Below, piece after piece: positions 25,384 to 33,400 of a stretch of 64,000 bases of DNA. The position numbers were made by a program, and so were the translations under genes. Numbering within the stretch: position 1 is the stretch's first letter; every line of letters starts with the position of its first letter. Origin of the DNA: Solwaraspora sp. WMMA2056. Lineage in GTDB: Bacteria; Actinomycetota; Actinomycetes; Mycobacteriales; Micromonosporaceae. The DNA is taken from NCBI RefSeq assembly GCF_030345095.1, contig NZ_CP128360.1, forward strand, positions 5,580,001 to 5,644,000, written 5' to 3'. The notes beneath the pieces are model-generated. The model saw nothing but the letters and a program-made list of their open reading frames with translations. It did not search any database and was not told the DNA's origin.

Positions 25384-26880
25384 TCAGCCGACCTGGCAGG
25401 GGGCACCGTTGAGTTGGAAGTCCGACGGACGCGGGTTGCTCGCGCTGTACGTCGCCTGGAAGCCGAAGCTCACCGTACCATTCGCCGGCAGGTTGCCGTT
25501 CCACGCGGCGTTGCGCGCCGTCACCCGCTGGCCGGACTGGCTGACCTGCGCGTTCCACCCGTTGGTGATCTGCTGGTTGCCGGGGAACGTCCAGGTCAGC
25601 GTCCAGCCGGTGACCGACGCGCCCCGGTTGGTGACGCGCACGTCGGCCGTGAAGCCGTTGCCCCACTGGTTGACCTGCCAGGACACGCTGCACCCACTGG
25701 CCGGCGGTGCGGTCGTGGGCGGTGCGGTGGTCGGCGGAGCCGTCGTGGGCGGAGCCGTCGTCGGCGGCGCGGTGGTGGGTGGGGCGTCGGCGGGCGGGAA
25801 CCGCAGGATCCGGTCGTCGGTGGCCGCTGGCGTCCCCCGGCCGTCGCGGTTGCTGGTCGTCACCCAGAGCCAGCCGTCCGGACCGTACTCGACGGTGCGC
25901 AGCCGACCGTAGGCACCGACCAGCTCCGGGGTCGGGGTGCCGACCCCGCCGGCGGCGTCGAGCGGTACGTTCCACAGCCGGTTGCCGCGCAGTGCGGCCA
26001 CGTACAGCCGGTTCCCGGCGATCGCGGCGCCGCTGGGCGACGCCTCGGCCGGGGTCCAGACCAGCAACGGGTCCCGGAACCGGGGATCGTTGGCCCGGCC
26101 CTCGACGGTCGGCCAGCCGTAGTTGCCGCCCGCGACGATCAGGTTCACCTCGTCCCAGGTGTTCTGTCCGAACTCGGTGGCGTACAGCCGACCCTGCGCG
26201 TCCCACGCTAGTCCCTGCACGTGGCGGTGCCCCAGGCTGTAGACCAGCGAGCCCGGCGTCGGATTGTCCGCCGGGACCGTACCGTCGGGGCGCATCCGCA
26301 GGATCTTGCCGTTGCGGCTCTGCGGGTTCTGCGCGGAGGCCGTCTGACCGGCGTCGCCCACCCCGGCGTAGAGCATTCCGTCCGGGCCGAACGCGATGCG
26401 GCCGCCGTTGTGGATGGTCGCCCGGGCGAGCCCGGTCAGGATCGGCTGCTGGTTCTGCGGGGCGCTGAGCCGGAACCGGGCGATCCGGTTGTCGGTGGCC
26501 GTGGTGAAGTAGACGTAGACGTAGTCGTCCTGCGCGAAGGTCGGCGAGACGGCGAGACCGAGCAGTCCGCCCTCACTGACCGGCGTGATGCCGGAGATCG
26601 TCACGACCGGCTGCGGCTGCGCGCCGGGCCTGACCCGGACCACCTGGCCGGTGCCGCGTTGGGCGACCAACGCACTGCCGTCCGGCAGGAAGTCCATCCC
26701 CCAGGGCACCGTCAGGCCGGTCGCGACCACCTCGGGCCGGGAGAAGTCGAAGTCGCCGAGGGCGAGCAGGCCGGTGGCGCGGTCGGCGGCGGGCACGGTG
26801 GCGGCCGTCGCCACTGCGGCGAGCCCGGTCGCCGCCAGCGCTGCGGCCAGGACGGCACCGACCACGGATCTGAGTTTCAT
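25384..26880 (-). CDS. Secreted PQQ-dependent sugar dehydrogenase with C-terminal CBM2
   Basis: The protein has 498 residues: signal peptide (1-28), a six-bladed glucose/sorbosone dehydrogenase propeller (about 45-365), five TTAPP linker repeats, and a CBM2 (about 395-498, CSVSWQV...NGAPC). Family signs are VPWGMDFLPDG, GLLGLAVSP, IHNGGRIAFGPDGMLYAGVGD with the catalytic His, and SLGHRHVQGLAW in the PQQ pocket. It oxidises a sugar at the polymer surface. The CBM2 and the LPMO gene 1.2 kb away suggest it may reduce that LPMO, like fungal AA12 enzymes. AGAGGTG precedes ATG 26880. Confidence 0.88.
   Translation of the reverse strand: MKLRSVVGAVLAAALAATGLAAVATAATVPAADRATGLLALGDFDFSRPEVVATGLTVPWGMDFLPDGSALVAQRGTGQVVRVRPGAQPQPVVTISGITPVSEGGLLGLAVSPTFAQDDYVYVYFTTATDNRIARFRLSAPQNQQPILTGLARATIHNGGRIAFGPDGMLYAGVGDAGQTASAQNPQSRNGKILRMRPDGTVPADNPTPGSLVYSLGHRHVQGLAWDAQGRLYATEFGQNTWDEVNLIVAGGNYGWPTVEGRANDPRFRDPLLVWTPAEASPSGAAIAGNRLYVAALRGNRLWNVPLDAAGGVGTPTPELVGAYGRLRTVEYGPDGWLWVTTSNRDGRGTPAATDDRILRFPPADAPPTTAPPTTAPPTTAPPTTAPPTTAPPASGCSVSWQVNQWGNGFTADVRVTNRGASVTGWTLTWTFPGNQQITNGWNAQVSQSGQRVTARNAAWNGNLPANGTVSFGFQATYSASNPRPSDFQLNGAPCQVG
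25703..25790. repeat. Tandem 15-bp repeat encoding the TTAPP linker
   Basis: About five copies of a 15-bp unit encode Thr-Thr-Ala-Pro-Pro between the dehydrogenase and CBM2 modules. It is coding, flexible-linker DNA. Confidence 0.7.
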
Positions 26881-27292
26881 GGGCACACCTCTCAGATCGA
26901 GCGATCTTCATCAATGTAGCAACGCTCGATGACTGACGCCTCACTCAGCCACGCGTACGCCGTCGACGGGCAAACGAGTCTACTATCGACGGCTCGCATC
27001 AGGTTCGTCAGATGTCGACAATCATCGATGTTGCGGGGTGGGCCGAGGCATGCTGAAATGGCTCATATCGCCGCAGCGCGGGGGCAACCGCGTTGAGCGA
27101 CGGCAGGCTCGGGAGCAGCCCAGGGCTCGGTGGCGATCCAGTGGCGCGGACGCGCACTCACCGACGTGGCGCGAGACGGCAGCACTCCCGAAGCGCTGCA
27201 CGGCTGTACCGCGCACCTCGACGGCCCGGCGCCACGACACCGACGCAGTTCATCACCGCACCACGACCGGCTACCAGGGTGAGGAGCAACCG
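26881..27292. other. 412-bp divergent intergenic region
   Basis: No gene is supported. It separates the PQQ dehydrogenase (minus) from the small membrane-anchored protein (plus). On the dehydrogenase side ACATTGATGAAG (minus strand, near 26912) is promoter-like. AATCATCGATGTTG (ATCGATG at 27024-27030) is another copy of the motif shared by several secreted-enzyme promoters. Confidence 0.5.
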
Positions 27293-27871
27293 ATGGCTTT
27301 CCAGAAGATCTTCGCGGGGTGGTACCGCAACCGCGTGGTGTGGGTGGCGGCGATCCTGCTGGCGACGGCGACCGGGGCGGTCACGTTGACCGGCGGCGCC
27401 GACCGGAACGCGGCACCGGCGGATCTGGTCGGCCAGCTCGAAACCCGGATGCGCGTCCTGCTCGAGCAGGCCGACCCGCAGCAGCACAACCACGCCGGCC
27501 ACACGGTCGAGCTGGCGGCCGCCACCCAGCAGCAGACGGTGATCTGCGGAGTCCGCATCTACGGCTACGAGCCGGCCGACGTCACCGCGCTCGCCGAGGT
27601 GCGGACGGTCTACGGCTTCCACCTCTGCGGGGTGGCCGAACCGCAGCGACCCTGGGACGTGGCGGTCAAGCTGGCCGGTCCGCTGATTCTGGACATGTCC
27701 ACCGAGCCACCGGGCATCGAGGTGGTCGAGGCCACCGCCGACGTCATGTTCGTCGACCGGCTGCGGCAGATGTTCCCGGACAAGTACGCGGAGCTGGCGA
27801 TCGCGGAGGCACTGACCGACTCCGAGGCCGCCGACCTCCGCCGTCGCTACGACGCCGCAGCCGGGATCTGA
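27293..27871 (+). CDS. Membrane-anchored or secreted protein of unknown function
   Basis: The 192-residue protein is not recognised. Residues 10-34 form one hydrophobic helix (VVWVAAILLATATGAVTLTGG) after FQKIFAGWYRNR, so it is anchored or secreted. The rest is a soluble alpha/beta domain with two cysteines (ICGVRIYGYEPADV and HLCGVAEPQRP) that may form a disulfide. The ATG at 27293 was chosen because GAGGAGCAACCG is upstream and the anchor follows at once. It sits in the biomass island between the PQQ dehydrogenase and the LPMO, but no functional link is visible. Confidence 0.65.
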   Translation: MAFQKIFAGWYRNRVVWVAAILLATATGAVTLTGGADRNAAPADLVGQLETRMRVLLEQADPQQHNHAGHTVELAAATQQQTVICGVRIYGYEPADVTALAEVRTVYGFHLCGVAEPQRPWDVAVKLAGPLILDMSTEPPGIEVVEATADVMFVDRLRQMFPDKYAELAIAEALTDSEAADLRRRYDAAAGI

Positions 27872-28001
27872 CCTGGTCCACCGGTACGGGCGCCGACCCT
27901 CACCGGCGGGCCGCAACACACCCGTCCACCGACCGGGCGAACCCGCCAAGATTAGACATAGATGATCATTGATATTTGAATCCCTGGATGTCATAGTTTG
28001 C

Positions 28002-28015
28002 TGGGAGCGCTCCCG
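28002..28015. promoter_or_regulatory. CebR-type operator upstream of the LPMO gene
   Basis: TGGGAGCGCTCCCG differs by one base from the perfect palindrome TGGGAGCGCTCCCA known as the CebR/CelR box in actinobacteria. It lies 33 bp before the LPMO start, within the expected promoter-to-start interval. Confidence 0.8.
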
Positions 28016-28048
28016 CCCGATCTCGCTCCGAGAAACGGAGGATCCACA

Positions 28049-28732
28049 GTGCGTCTACTCACGTCCGACCGGTCCGACGGACCCACCCGGACCCCCGCCC
28101 GCAAGTCCCTGCGAGTCCTCGTCCTCGTGTCGGCCCTGATGGTCGCCATGCTGCCCTGGACCGGCGCGGCCCAGGCCCACGGCACGATCATCAACCCGGC
28201 AAGCCGCGCCTACCAGTGCTGGAAGAGCTGGGGCAACCAGCACACCAACCCGGCGATGCAGCAGCAGGACCCGATGTGCTATCGCGCGTTCCAGGCCAAC
28301 CCCGACACCATGTGGAACTGGATGAGCGCGCTGCGCGACGGCCTCGGCGGCCAGTACCAGGCCCGCACCCCGGACGGGCAACTGTGCAGCAACGCCCTCT
28401 CCCGCAACGACAGCCTGAACCAGCCCGGAGCGTGGCGGACGACCACCGTCGGCCGTAACTTCACGGTTCAGCTCTACGACCAGGCCAGCCATGGTGCCGA
28501 CTACTTCCGGGCCTACGTCACCAAGCAGGGGTTCAACCCGGCCACCCAGCGGGTCGGGTGGGGCAACCTCGACCTGATCGCGACGACGGGCCGCTACGCG
28601 CCGTCGCAGAACATCTCGTTCAACGTCTCCGTCCCCAGCGGGCGCTCCGGAAACCACGTCCTCTTCGTGATCTGGAAGGCGTCGCACATGGACCAGGCGT
28701 ACATGTGGTGCAGCGACATCAACATCGTCTGA
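28049..28732 (+). CDS. AA10 lytic polysaccharide monooxygenase (single domain)
   Basis: The protein has 227 residues. The signal peptide ends GAAQA and the mature chain starts with H44 (HGTIINPASR), the first copper ligand of the histidine brace; H148 in YDQASHGADYF is the second. Paired cysteines (57 and 77; 113 and a late one in MWCSD) and the immunoglobulin-like ending are as in AA10 proteins. It cleaves crystalline cellulose or chitin oxidatively. The CebR box upstream points to cellulose. The GTG start at 28049 follows GGAGGATCC. It has no CBM, unlike many relatives. Confidence 0.93.
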   Translation: MRLLTSDRSDGPTRTPARKSLRVLVLVSALMVAMLPWTGAAQAHGTIINPASRAYQCWKSWGNQHTNPAMQQQDPMCYRAFQANPDTMWNWMSALRDGLGGQYQARTPDGQLCSNALSRNDSLNQPGAWRTTTVGRNFTVQLYDQASHGADYFRAYVTKQGFNPATQRVGWGNLDLIATTGRYAPSQNISFNVSVPSGRSGNHVLFVIWKASHMDQAYMWCSDINIV

Positions 28733-28758
28733 CCGACACCCGGCACCACGGCACCACT

Positions 28759-28788
28759 CCGGCCCAGGACCGCTGCGTCCTGGGCCGG
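28759..28788. terminator. Terminator after the LPMO gene
   Basis: A perfect 12-bp stem (CCGGCCCAGGAC and its complement) with a 6-base loop lies 27 bp downstream of the LPMO stop. Confidence 0.75.
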
Positions 28789-28942
28789 ATCGCGTCACCC
28801 GGGACCGGCACCGCCCGGGCAGGCGCCCAGTCGACCATTGACATCCCGCCGACACTCCGCCGACACTTGGCCGTACAGAAATCGATGTCTATCGATTGGA
28901 TTGCTGCGTCGTGCCTGATCGAGCGGAAAGCACGGTGACCCG

Positions 28943-29680
28943 ATGAGCGAGACACCCGTTACCAGCGCGACCCACAGCCGGCGCGGTCGCATCAGACGGC
29001 TGGTCAGCACCGCCTGCGCCGCCCTGCTGGCGGTCACGGTGACCGCACCGGCCAGCACCGCCCACGCCGACGCGGCCGGCACCCGCCCGGTCATCACCGC
29101 CAACCAGACCGGCACCCACGACGGCTACTTCTACGCCTACTGGAAGGACATGGGCGACAGCACCATGGTCCTCGGCCACCAGGGGCAGTACAGCGCCCGG
29201 TGGACCGGCATCAACAACTGGTTCGGCGGCAAGGGGTGGGCGACCGGCGGCCGGCGGACCTTCGACTACTGCGGCACCTTCCACCCGGGCGGCAACTCGT
29301 ACCTGGCCCTGTTCGGATACACGACCAACCCGCTGACCGAGTACTACATCGTGGAGAACTGGGGCACCTACCGACCGACCGGCACCCCGATGGGCACCGT
29401 CGTCAGCGAGGGCGGCACCTACGACATCTACCGCGCGCAACTCGGTGTCGGCAGCACGCCGTACTTCCGGTACTACAGCGTCCGCCAGCAGAAGCGCTCC
29501 GCCGGCACCATCGACACCGGCGACCACTTCGACGCGTGGGCGCAAGCCGGGATGCGCCTCGGTACCACCATGGGCTACATGATCATGGCAACCGAGGGGT
29601 ACCAGAGCAGCGGATGGTCCCAGGTCACGGTGGACGGCACCCCGACCGGCCCGGCGCGGTGCGCCCCCAGCCGTACCTGA
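28943..29680 (+). CDS. GH11 endo-1,4-beta-xylanase, secreted
   Basis: The protein has 245 residues. It has a long signal peptide (1-42, ending AHA) with twin arginines nearby, then one beta-jelly-roll GH11 domain. The nucleophile is E133 (PLTEYYIVENWGTY) and the acid/base is E218 (IMATEGYQSSG). The Asn beside the acid/base is in INNWFGGKGW, which usually goes with a near-neutral pH optimum. No CBM is attached. It cuts the xylan backbone outside the cell. The upstream region has two ATCGAT copies at 28881-28896 but no CebR box, so its control probably differs from the cellulase genes. Confidence 0.95.
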   Translation: MSETPVTSATHSRRGRIRRLVSTACAALLAVTVTAPASTAHADAAGTRPVITANQTGTHDGYFYAYWKDMGDSTMVLGHQGQYSARWTGINNWFGGKGWATGGRRTFDYCGTFHPGGNSYLALFGYTTNPLTEYYIVENWGTYRPTGTPMGTVVSEGGTYDIYRAQLGVGSTPYFRYYSVRQQKRSAGTIDTGDHFDAWAQAGMRLGTTMGYMIMATEGYQSSGWSQVTVDGTPTGPARCAPSRT

Positions 29681-29703
29681 CGAGCGCACCCCGGCAGCCT
29701 CCA

Positions 29704-31178
29704 CTATCGGCGTTCGTAGAAGGTGATGCTCACCCCGCCGGGTGCGAAGCCCGGATCGGAGCTCAGCCAGGTGTTGGCGTTCAGGAAGGCGTACGGGCCG
29801 CCAGTGCGGGTCTCGAAGGTCGGCACCAGCCGGCCGAACTGCCCGCAGTTGCGGACCAGAATCAGCTCACCGTCACTGGTCGACAGGTGTACCGGGCGTC
29901 CAGGGTCGTGGTCGAGCCGCTGAGCTGGTAGTCCGCGCCGCCGGCGAGGATCGACCCGGTCACCCGACCACTGAGTGTCCCACCAGTGATGGGAATGATG
30001 GTACGGGTACCGCGCTTGCTGGCACCGACAGCGAGGGTCGAGCCGAGGGTGACCGACGCGGTGAACACGCTGGCGCCCCGCGTACCGCTGCCCGTCGCGC
30101 AGTTCCAACTCTGGTGGGGCAGACCGACGGGATCCGTGAGCTGGACCCGCGGTTCGGTCGTGGTGACACCGGCGACGTCGTAGATGGCGAGAACGAGGGT
30201 GTTGGTCGCGGTGTCGACCGTCCGGGTACCGACGAACGTGCCGGTATTCAGCCAGGCGTACGGGCTGGAGTTCGGTGCCTCGAAATCGGGCACGATCCGG
30301 ACCGGGGCGGCGCCGGCGGGGGCGACACCGCAGCTGCGCAGATAGATGAGGGTGCCGTCACTGGCGCGCAGCACGTTGATCTGCTCGACCTCCAGCGCTC
30401 CGTTGGTCAGGGTGAGCTCCAGGTCGAGCCCGCCGGTGAGCACGCTGCCGCTGAGCCGCTCCCCGACGAACGATCCGCCCGTCACGTCGAGGATGCGGCG
30501 CTGGCCGTACGGGGTGGTGCCCACCTCGTGGACGGCGCCCAGCTGGCCTGTCACGCGCAGCACCAGGCGCCCCCGCGTCGGCGACACGATGCCAGTGGGC
30601 ATGTTGCACGTCCAAGATGGGTCGGGCACGATCGTCGGCTCCGTGCCACCGGGCGGCGTACTCGGGGTGGGCGAGGTCGACGGCGACGGCGTGCTGCTCG
30701 GCGTGGGTGTAGGGCTCGGTGTGGGCGATTGCGGCGCGGACGGTGAACCCGACGGGGTCACGCTACCCGTGCACGGCGTGCCGTTGAGCGCGAAATCGGT
30801 CGGAGCCGGATTGCTGGCGTTGTTCCACGACCCGTTGAAGCCGATCGCCGTTCCCGCTCCGGTGGCGAGGCTGCCGTTCCACCCCGCGTCGACGACGGTG
30901 ACCTGGGTGCCGGCCTGACTCACGGAGCCGTTCCAGAGCTGGGTGACCTGTTGCCCGGCGACGAACGACCAGGTCAGCCGCCAACCGCTGATCGGGTCAC
31001 CGAGGTTGGTCACGGCGACGTTGGCACCGAATCCGCCCGGCCACTGGCTGGTGACCGTGTAGGTCACCCGGCACCCGGTGGCGGCGTACGCCGAGGTGGC
31101 GATGCCACCGACGGCGACGGTGACGGCGACTGCGATCGCCGCGACGAGCAGGCGCCTACCGTGGGCGACGATCCTCAT
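29704..31178 (-). pseudogene. Secreted CBM2-DUF3237-DUF3237 protein, frameshifted in the last domain
   Basis: ATG 31178 follows GGGAGGG and encodes a signal peptide (to SAYA), a CBM2 (CRVTYTV...NGTPC, about 35-135), a long Ser/Pro/Thr linker (138-185) and a DUF3237-like domain (about 190-320). A second copy begins at about 345 (GASVFTASVTLGSTLAVG). At about 29880 the frame is lost and stops at 29862, but another frame continues the domain (TSDGELILVRNCGQF to ITFYERR, ending 29704). One inserted base would restore a unit aligning with the first domain (RASDGTLIYLRSCG). So this is a 1-bp deletion, real or a sequencing error. Confidence 0.78.
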
Positions 31179-31420
31179 CCGACCCTCCCGCAACGACCAC
31201 CCGACGCCAGGCACGAAGGGTTACGTTGCAGAAAGTGTCCCGACCGGACAAGAATCTGTCAATCGATGGTTCACGATCTATGCGAGTGCGGCGACCAGCA
31301 GGCAGGCCCGGTCCGATCAGGTACCGGGGATCGAGAAGGTGCCACACCTCGGGTCGGGCCGTTCCAGTCGTACCCGACGGCTACATTCAGGTCTCCTCGA
31401 CACTCCCCAAAGGAGACCAG

Positions 31421-32035
31421 ATGACCCTGCTCCGCCGTGTCCTCCTGCCGATCGGTGCCACTCTCCTCGCGGCAGCCATCGCCACACCCGCGACGGCCGC
31501 GACCGCCCCGACGCTCCTCGAGAGCGCGCACGTCGGCTTCGACGATCCGAACACCAGCCGGACCCTGACCGTCGACCTCAGCCGCATCGACGGGGTGGCC
31601 CAACTGGATGTCGAATACTGGTCCCGCTCCTGCACCGAATCCGCTGGCCTGGAGACCTGCGAGACGATTTTCCGGCAGGCGTACGACCAGACGCCGTCAC
31701 GGGCCAGGATGTCGCTGCAGGGTGCCTCGGCCGCCGGGGTGGTGACCTACTCGCAGACCGTGCGGACATGCACGTACGGACCGGTCGACGAAGCGGGCGA
31801 ACGCCCGGAGTCGTGCACGGATGCCCCGGAGACCATGGGCACGACCAGCGTGAAGATCACCTGGACCGGGACCGGCGAGGTGGTTCAGGAATTCCGGACT
31901 GACGAGGAGGGCACCCGCTACGTCACGCAGCGGCGGACTGCCGCCGTAGTGGGCACCGCGTTCGGCGAGTCGTTCCCGGTCGAGCAGTCACTGATCACGT
32001 CGCTGGGCCGCACCTGGAAATTCCCGGCGGCCTGA
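31421..32035 (+). CDS. Secreted protein of unknown function
   Basis: The 204-residue protein is not recognised. It has a clear signal peptide (LLPIGATLLAAAIATPATA, ending about 27). The mature part is predicted beta-rich, with Cys residues in SRSCTES, LETCETI, VRTCTYGP and ESCTDAP that could form two disulfides, and a central acidic loop. AAAGGAGA lies 6 bp before the ATG. It is divergent from the CBM2-DUF3237 gene across 242 bp that hold an ATCGATG motif at 31262-31268, so the two may share regulation. The mature part resembles secreted beta-sandwich proteins of actinomycetes, but no family is assigned. Confidence 0.75.
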   Translation: MTLLRRVLLPIGATLLAAAIATPATAATAPTLLESAHVGFDDPNTSRTLTVDLSRIDGVAQLDVEYWSRSCTESAGLETCETIFRQAYDQTPSRARMSLQGASAAGVVTYSQTVRTCTYGPVDEAGERPESCTDAPETMGTTSVKITWTGTGEVVQEFRTDEEGTRYVTQRRTAAVVGTAFGESFPVEQSLITSLGRTWKFPAA

Positions 32036-32142
32036 CCGGCACTGCCAGCAGGCCCAGGCCATGCCGAGGAGACAAGTCACCGATCTTGGCCTGGGTCTGC
32101 AGGACGGCCTGCTGGGTGTAACCAGCCGCTGGGTAACCCCCC

Positions 32143-32162
32143 GGGGAGCGGGCCCGCTCCCC
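32143..32162. terminator. 20-bp GC palindrome downstream of the secreted-protein gene
   Basis: GGGGAGCGGGCCCGCTCCCC is a perfect palindrome. An additional arm pair CCCAGGCCA/TGGCCTGGG (32053-32095) lies between it and the stop. It may end transcription both of the gene at 31421 and of the minus-strand tRNAs. Confidence 0.5.
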
Positions 32163-32244
32163 GACCCTCCCCGGTAAGGGCCGCGACAGCGACAGGCCCG
32201 TTACCGAATGTCCGGCAACGGGCCACGTGACGTGCTCGTACAGC

Positions 32245-32319
32245 TGGTGGGCGATACTGGGTTTGAACCAGTGACCTCTTCCGTGTCAAGGAAGCGCGCT
32301 CCCACTGCGCCAATCGCCC
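32245..32319 (-). tRNA. tRNA-Val (anticodon GAC)
   Basis: Read on the minus strand, the acceptor arms GGGCGAT/ATCGCCC pair perfectly. The anticodon loop CTTGACACG carries GAC, and the T loop GGTTCAAACC is normal. Discriminator A and an encoded CCA are present. It is the last of three tRNA genes on this strand. Confidence 0.95.
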
Positions 32320-32331
32320 TCGTTGTTGACG

Positions 32332-32402
32332 AGGTGGAGACGGGATTTGAACCCGTGTACACGGCTTTGCAGGCCGTTGCCTCGCCTCTCGGCCACTCCA
32401 CC
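32332..32402 (-). tRNA. tRNA-Cys (anticodon GCA)
   Basis: On the minus strand the acceptor arms GGTGGAG/CTCCACC pair. The anticodon loop CTGCAAA carries GCA, and the discriminator is U, as required for tRNA-Cys. CCA is not encoded. It lies 12 bp upstream of tRNA-Val. Confidence 0.95.
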
Positions 32403-32437
32403 GAGGTTGCCCCCGACGTGTCGTGGTGGCATCTCCG

Positions 32438-32510
32438 AGCGGACGACGGGACTCGAACCCGCGACCCTCACCTTGGCAAGGTGATGCGCTACCAACTGCG
32501 CTACGTCCGC
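32438..32510 (-). tRNA. tRNA-Gly (anticodon GCC)
   Basis: On the minus strand the acceptor arms GCGGACG/CGTCCGC pair. The anticodon loop TTGCCAA carries GCC, and the discriminator is U as in tRNA-Gly. It is first in the order Gly-Cys-Val, a trio common in actinobacteria, probably processed from one transcript. Confidence 0.95.
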
Positions 32511-32739
32511 ATATGCTCGGCTTTCCCGCCCCGCCGGGGCGCTCCTGCCGACGAATGAGAACTCTAGCCGAGCCGTCGCGCCGTTGCCAACTCGGGGTCA
32601 CCTCGGCGCGCCCGACGCCGATGCGCTGGACAAACCCCCCATCGCGGCACGGACGGGCTCCCGCCGGAACCCGTCATGCGAGGCGGGTTCGGGTTAGCCG
32701 ATCTCCGCCCCGACGTGAGTCAGGAAATTGACTGGTAAC

Positions 32740-32754
32740 TCATCGTATCGATGA
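32740..32754. promoter_or_regulatory. Palindromic operator in the TetR promoter
   Basis: TCATCG-TAT-CGATGA is a perfect 15-bp palindrome placed between TTGACT (32728-32733, -35-like) and the GTG at 32767. A repressor bound here would block its own promoter, as expected for TetR-type autorepression. Confidence 0.6.
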
Positions 32755-32766
32755 TAGTGCGTTACC

Positions 32767-33378
32767 GTGTTCGCCGTGACAAGACGTTCGGCCGAGATAC
32801 GCCTTGACTCGCTGCTGCGGACCGCCTGCGAGGTGATCGTGCAACGCGGGCTGGCGAACACCCGTACCGCTGATGTCGCCGAAGCGGCGGGAGTCAGTCA
32901 GGCGCTGGTGTTCTACCATTTCTCGACCAAGGACAGGCTGCTCGCCGAGGCGTTCGCGTACGCCGCCGAACAGGACCTGGCCAGGCTCGACGCCGTCGTG
33001 CGGTCGACAGCCGGGCCACTGGAAAAGATCAAGAAGATCATTCGGTTGTACGCGCCGACCGGCCGCACCAAGTCGTGGGCACTCTGGATCGACGGCTGGT
33101 CGGAATCGATGCGTACCCCCGCGTTGAACCGGGTGTGCCGCAATCTCGACCTGCGGTGGAAGGAGGCGCTGACCGGGGTGATCGCCACCGGATGCGCCGA
33201 CGGCACCTTCACCTGCCCGGATCCCAAGGGCGCGGCGTGGCGGATCAACGCGCTGATCGACGGACTCGCGGTGCAGGCGACGATGCACGACCGGGTCGTC
33301 TCCCGGCGACAGCTCACCGAGTGGATCCGGTTGGCGGTCGCCCGGGAGATCGGATGCACACCGAACGAACTGGCCTGA
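32767..33378 (+). CDS. TetR/AcrR-family transcriptional regulator
   Basis: The protein has 203 residues. The helix-turn-helix is at about 28-55 (TADVAEAAGVSQALVFYHFSTKDRLLAEAF). The ligand domain (APTGRTKSWALWIDGWSESMRTPAL) resembles BetI-like TetR_C_6 regulators. The GTG at 32767 lies close to the presumed transcription start, so it may be leaderless; GTG 32776 is an alternative. It faces the DUF6807 gene convergently (22 bp apart). No divergent target is present on the tRNA side, so autoregulation or a distant target is likely. Confidence 0.88.
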   Translation: MFAVTRRSAEIRLDSLLRTACEVIVQRGLANTRTADVAEAAGVSQALVFYHFSTKDRLLAEAFAYAAEQDLARLDAVVRSTAGPLEKIKKIIRLYAPTGRTKSWALWIDGWSESMRTPALNRVCRNLDLRWKEALTGVIATGCADGTFTCPDPKGAAWRINALIDGLAVQATMHDRVVSRRQLTEWIRLAVAREIGCTPNELA

Positions 33379-33400
33379 CCATCGCGTCTATCGAAGCGGT

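Noticed and set aside
25703-25790. Short direct repeats resembling an array
   Set aside because: They encode the TTAPP linker in frame within the PQQ dehydrogenase gene; no spacers, so not CRISPR.
27038-27292. N-terminal extension of the membrane-anchored protein at 27293
   Set aside because: The extension is Arg-rich and lacks family character, while a ribosome site and membrane anchor support the start at 27293.
29704-30108. A separate 134-residue gene
   Set aside because: Its first half is an out-of-frame reading of the DUF3237 gene; only its second half is real, as the frameshifted end of that gene.
32143-32162. GGGGAGCGGGCCCGCTCCCC as a further CebR box
   Set aside because: The spacing between half-sites is longer than in the 14-bp box, and it lies downstream of a gene and of tRNAs rather than before a cellulose gene.
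32245-32766. tRNA cluster as an integration site for a mobile element
   Set aside because: No integrase, direct repeat of a tRNA 3' end or shift in base composition was found on either side.
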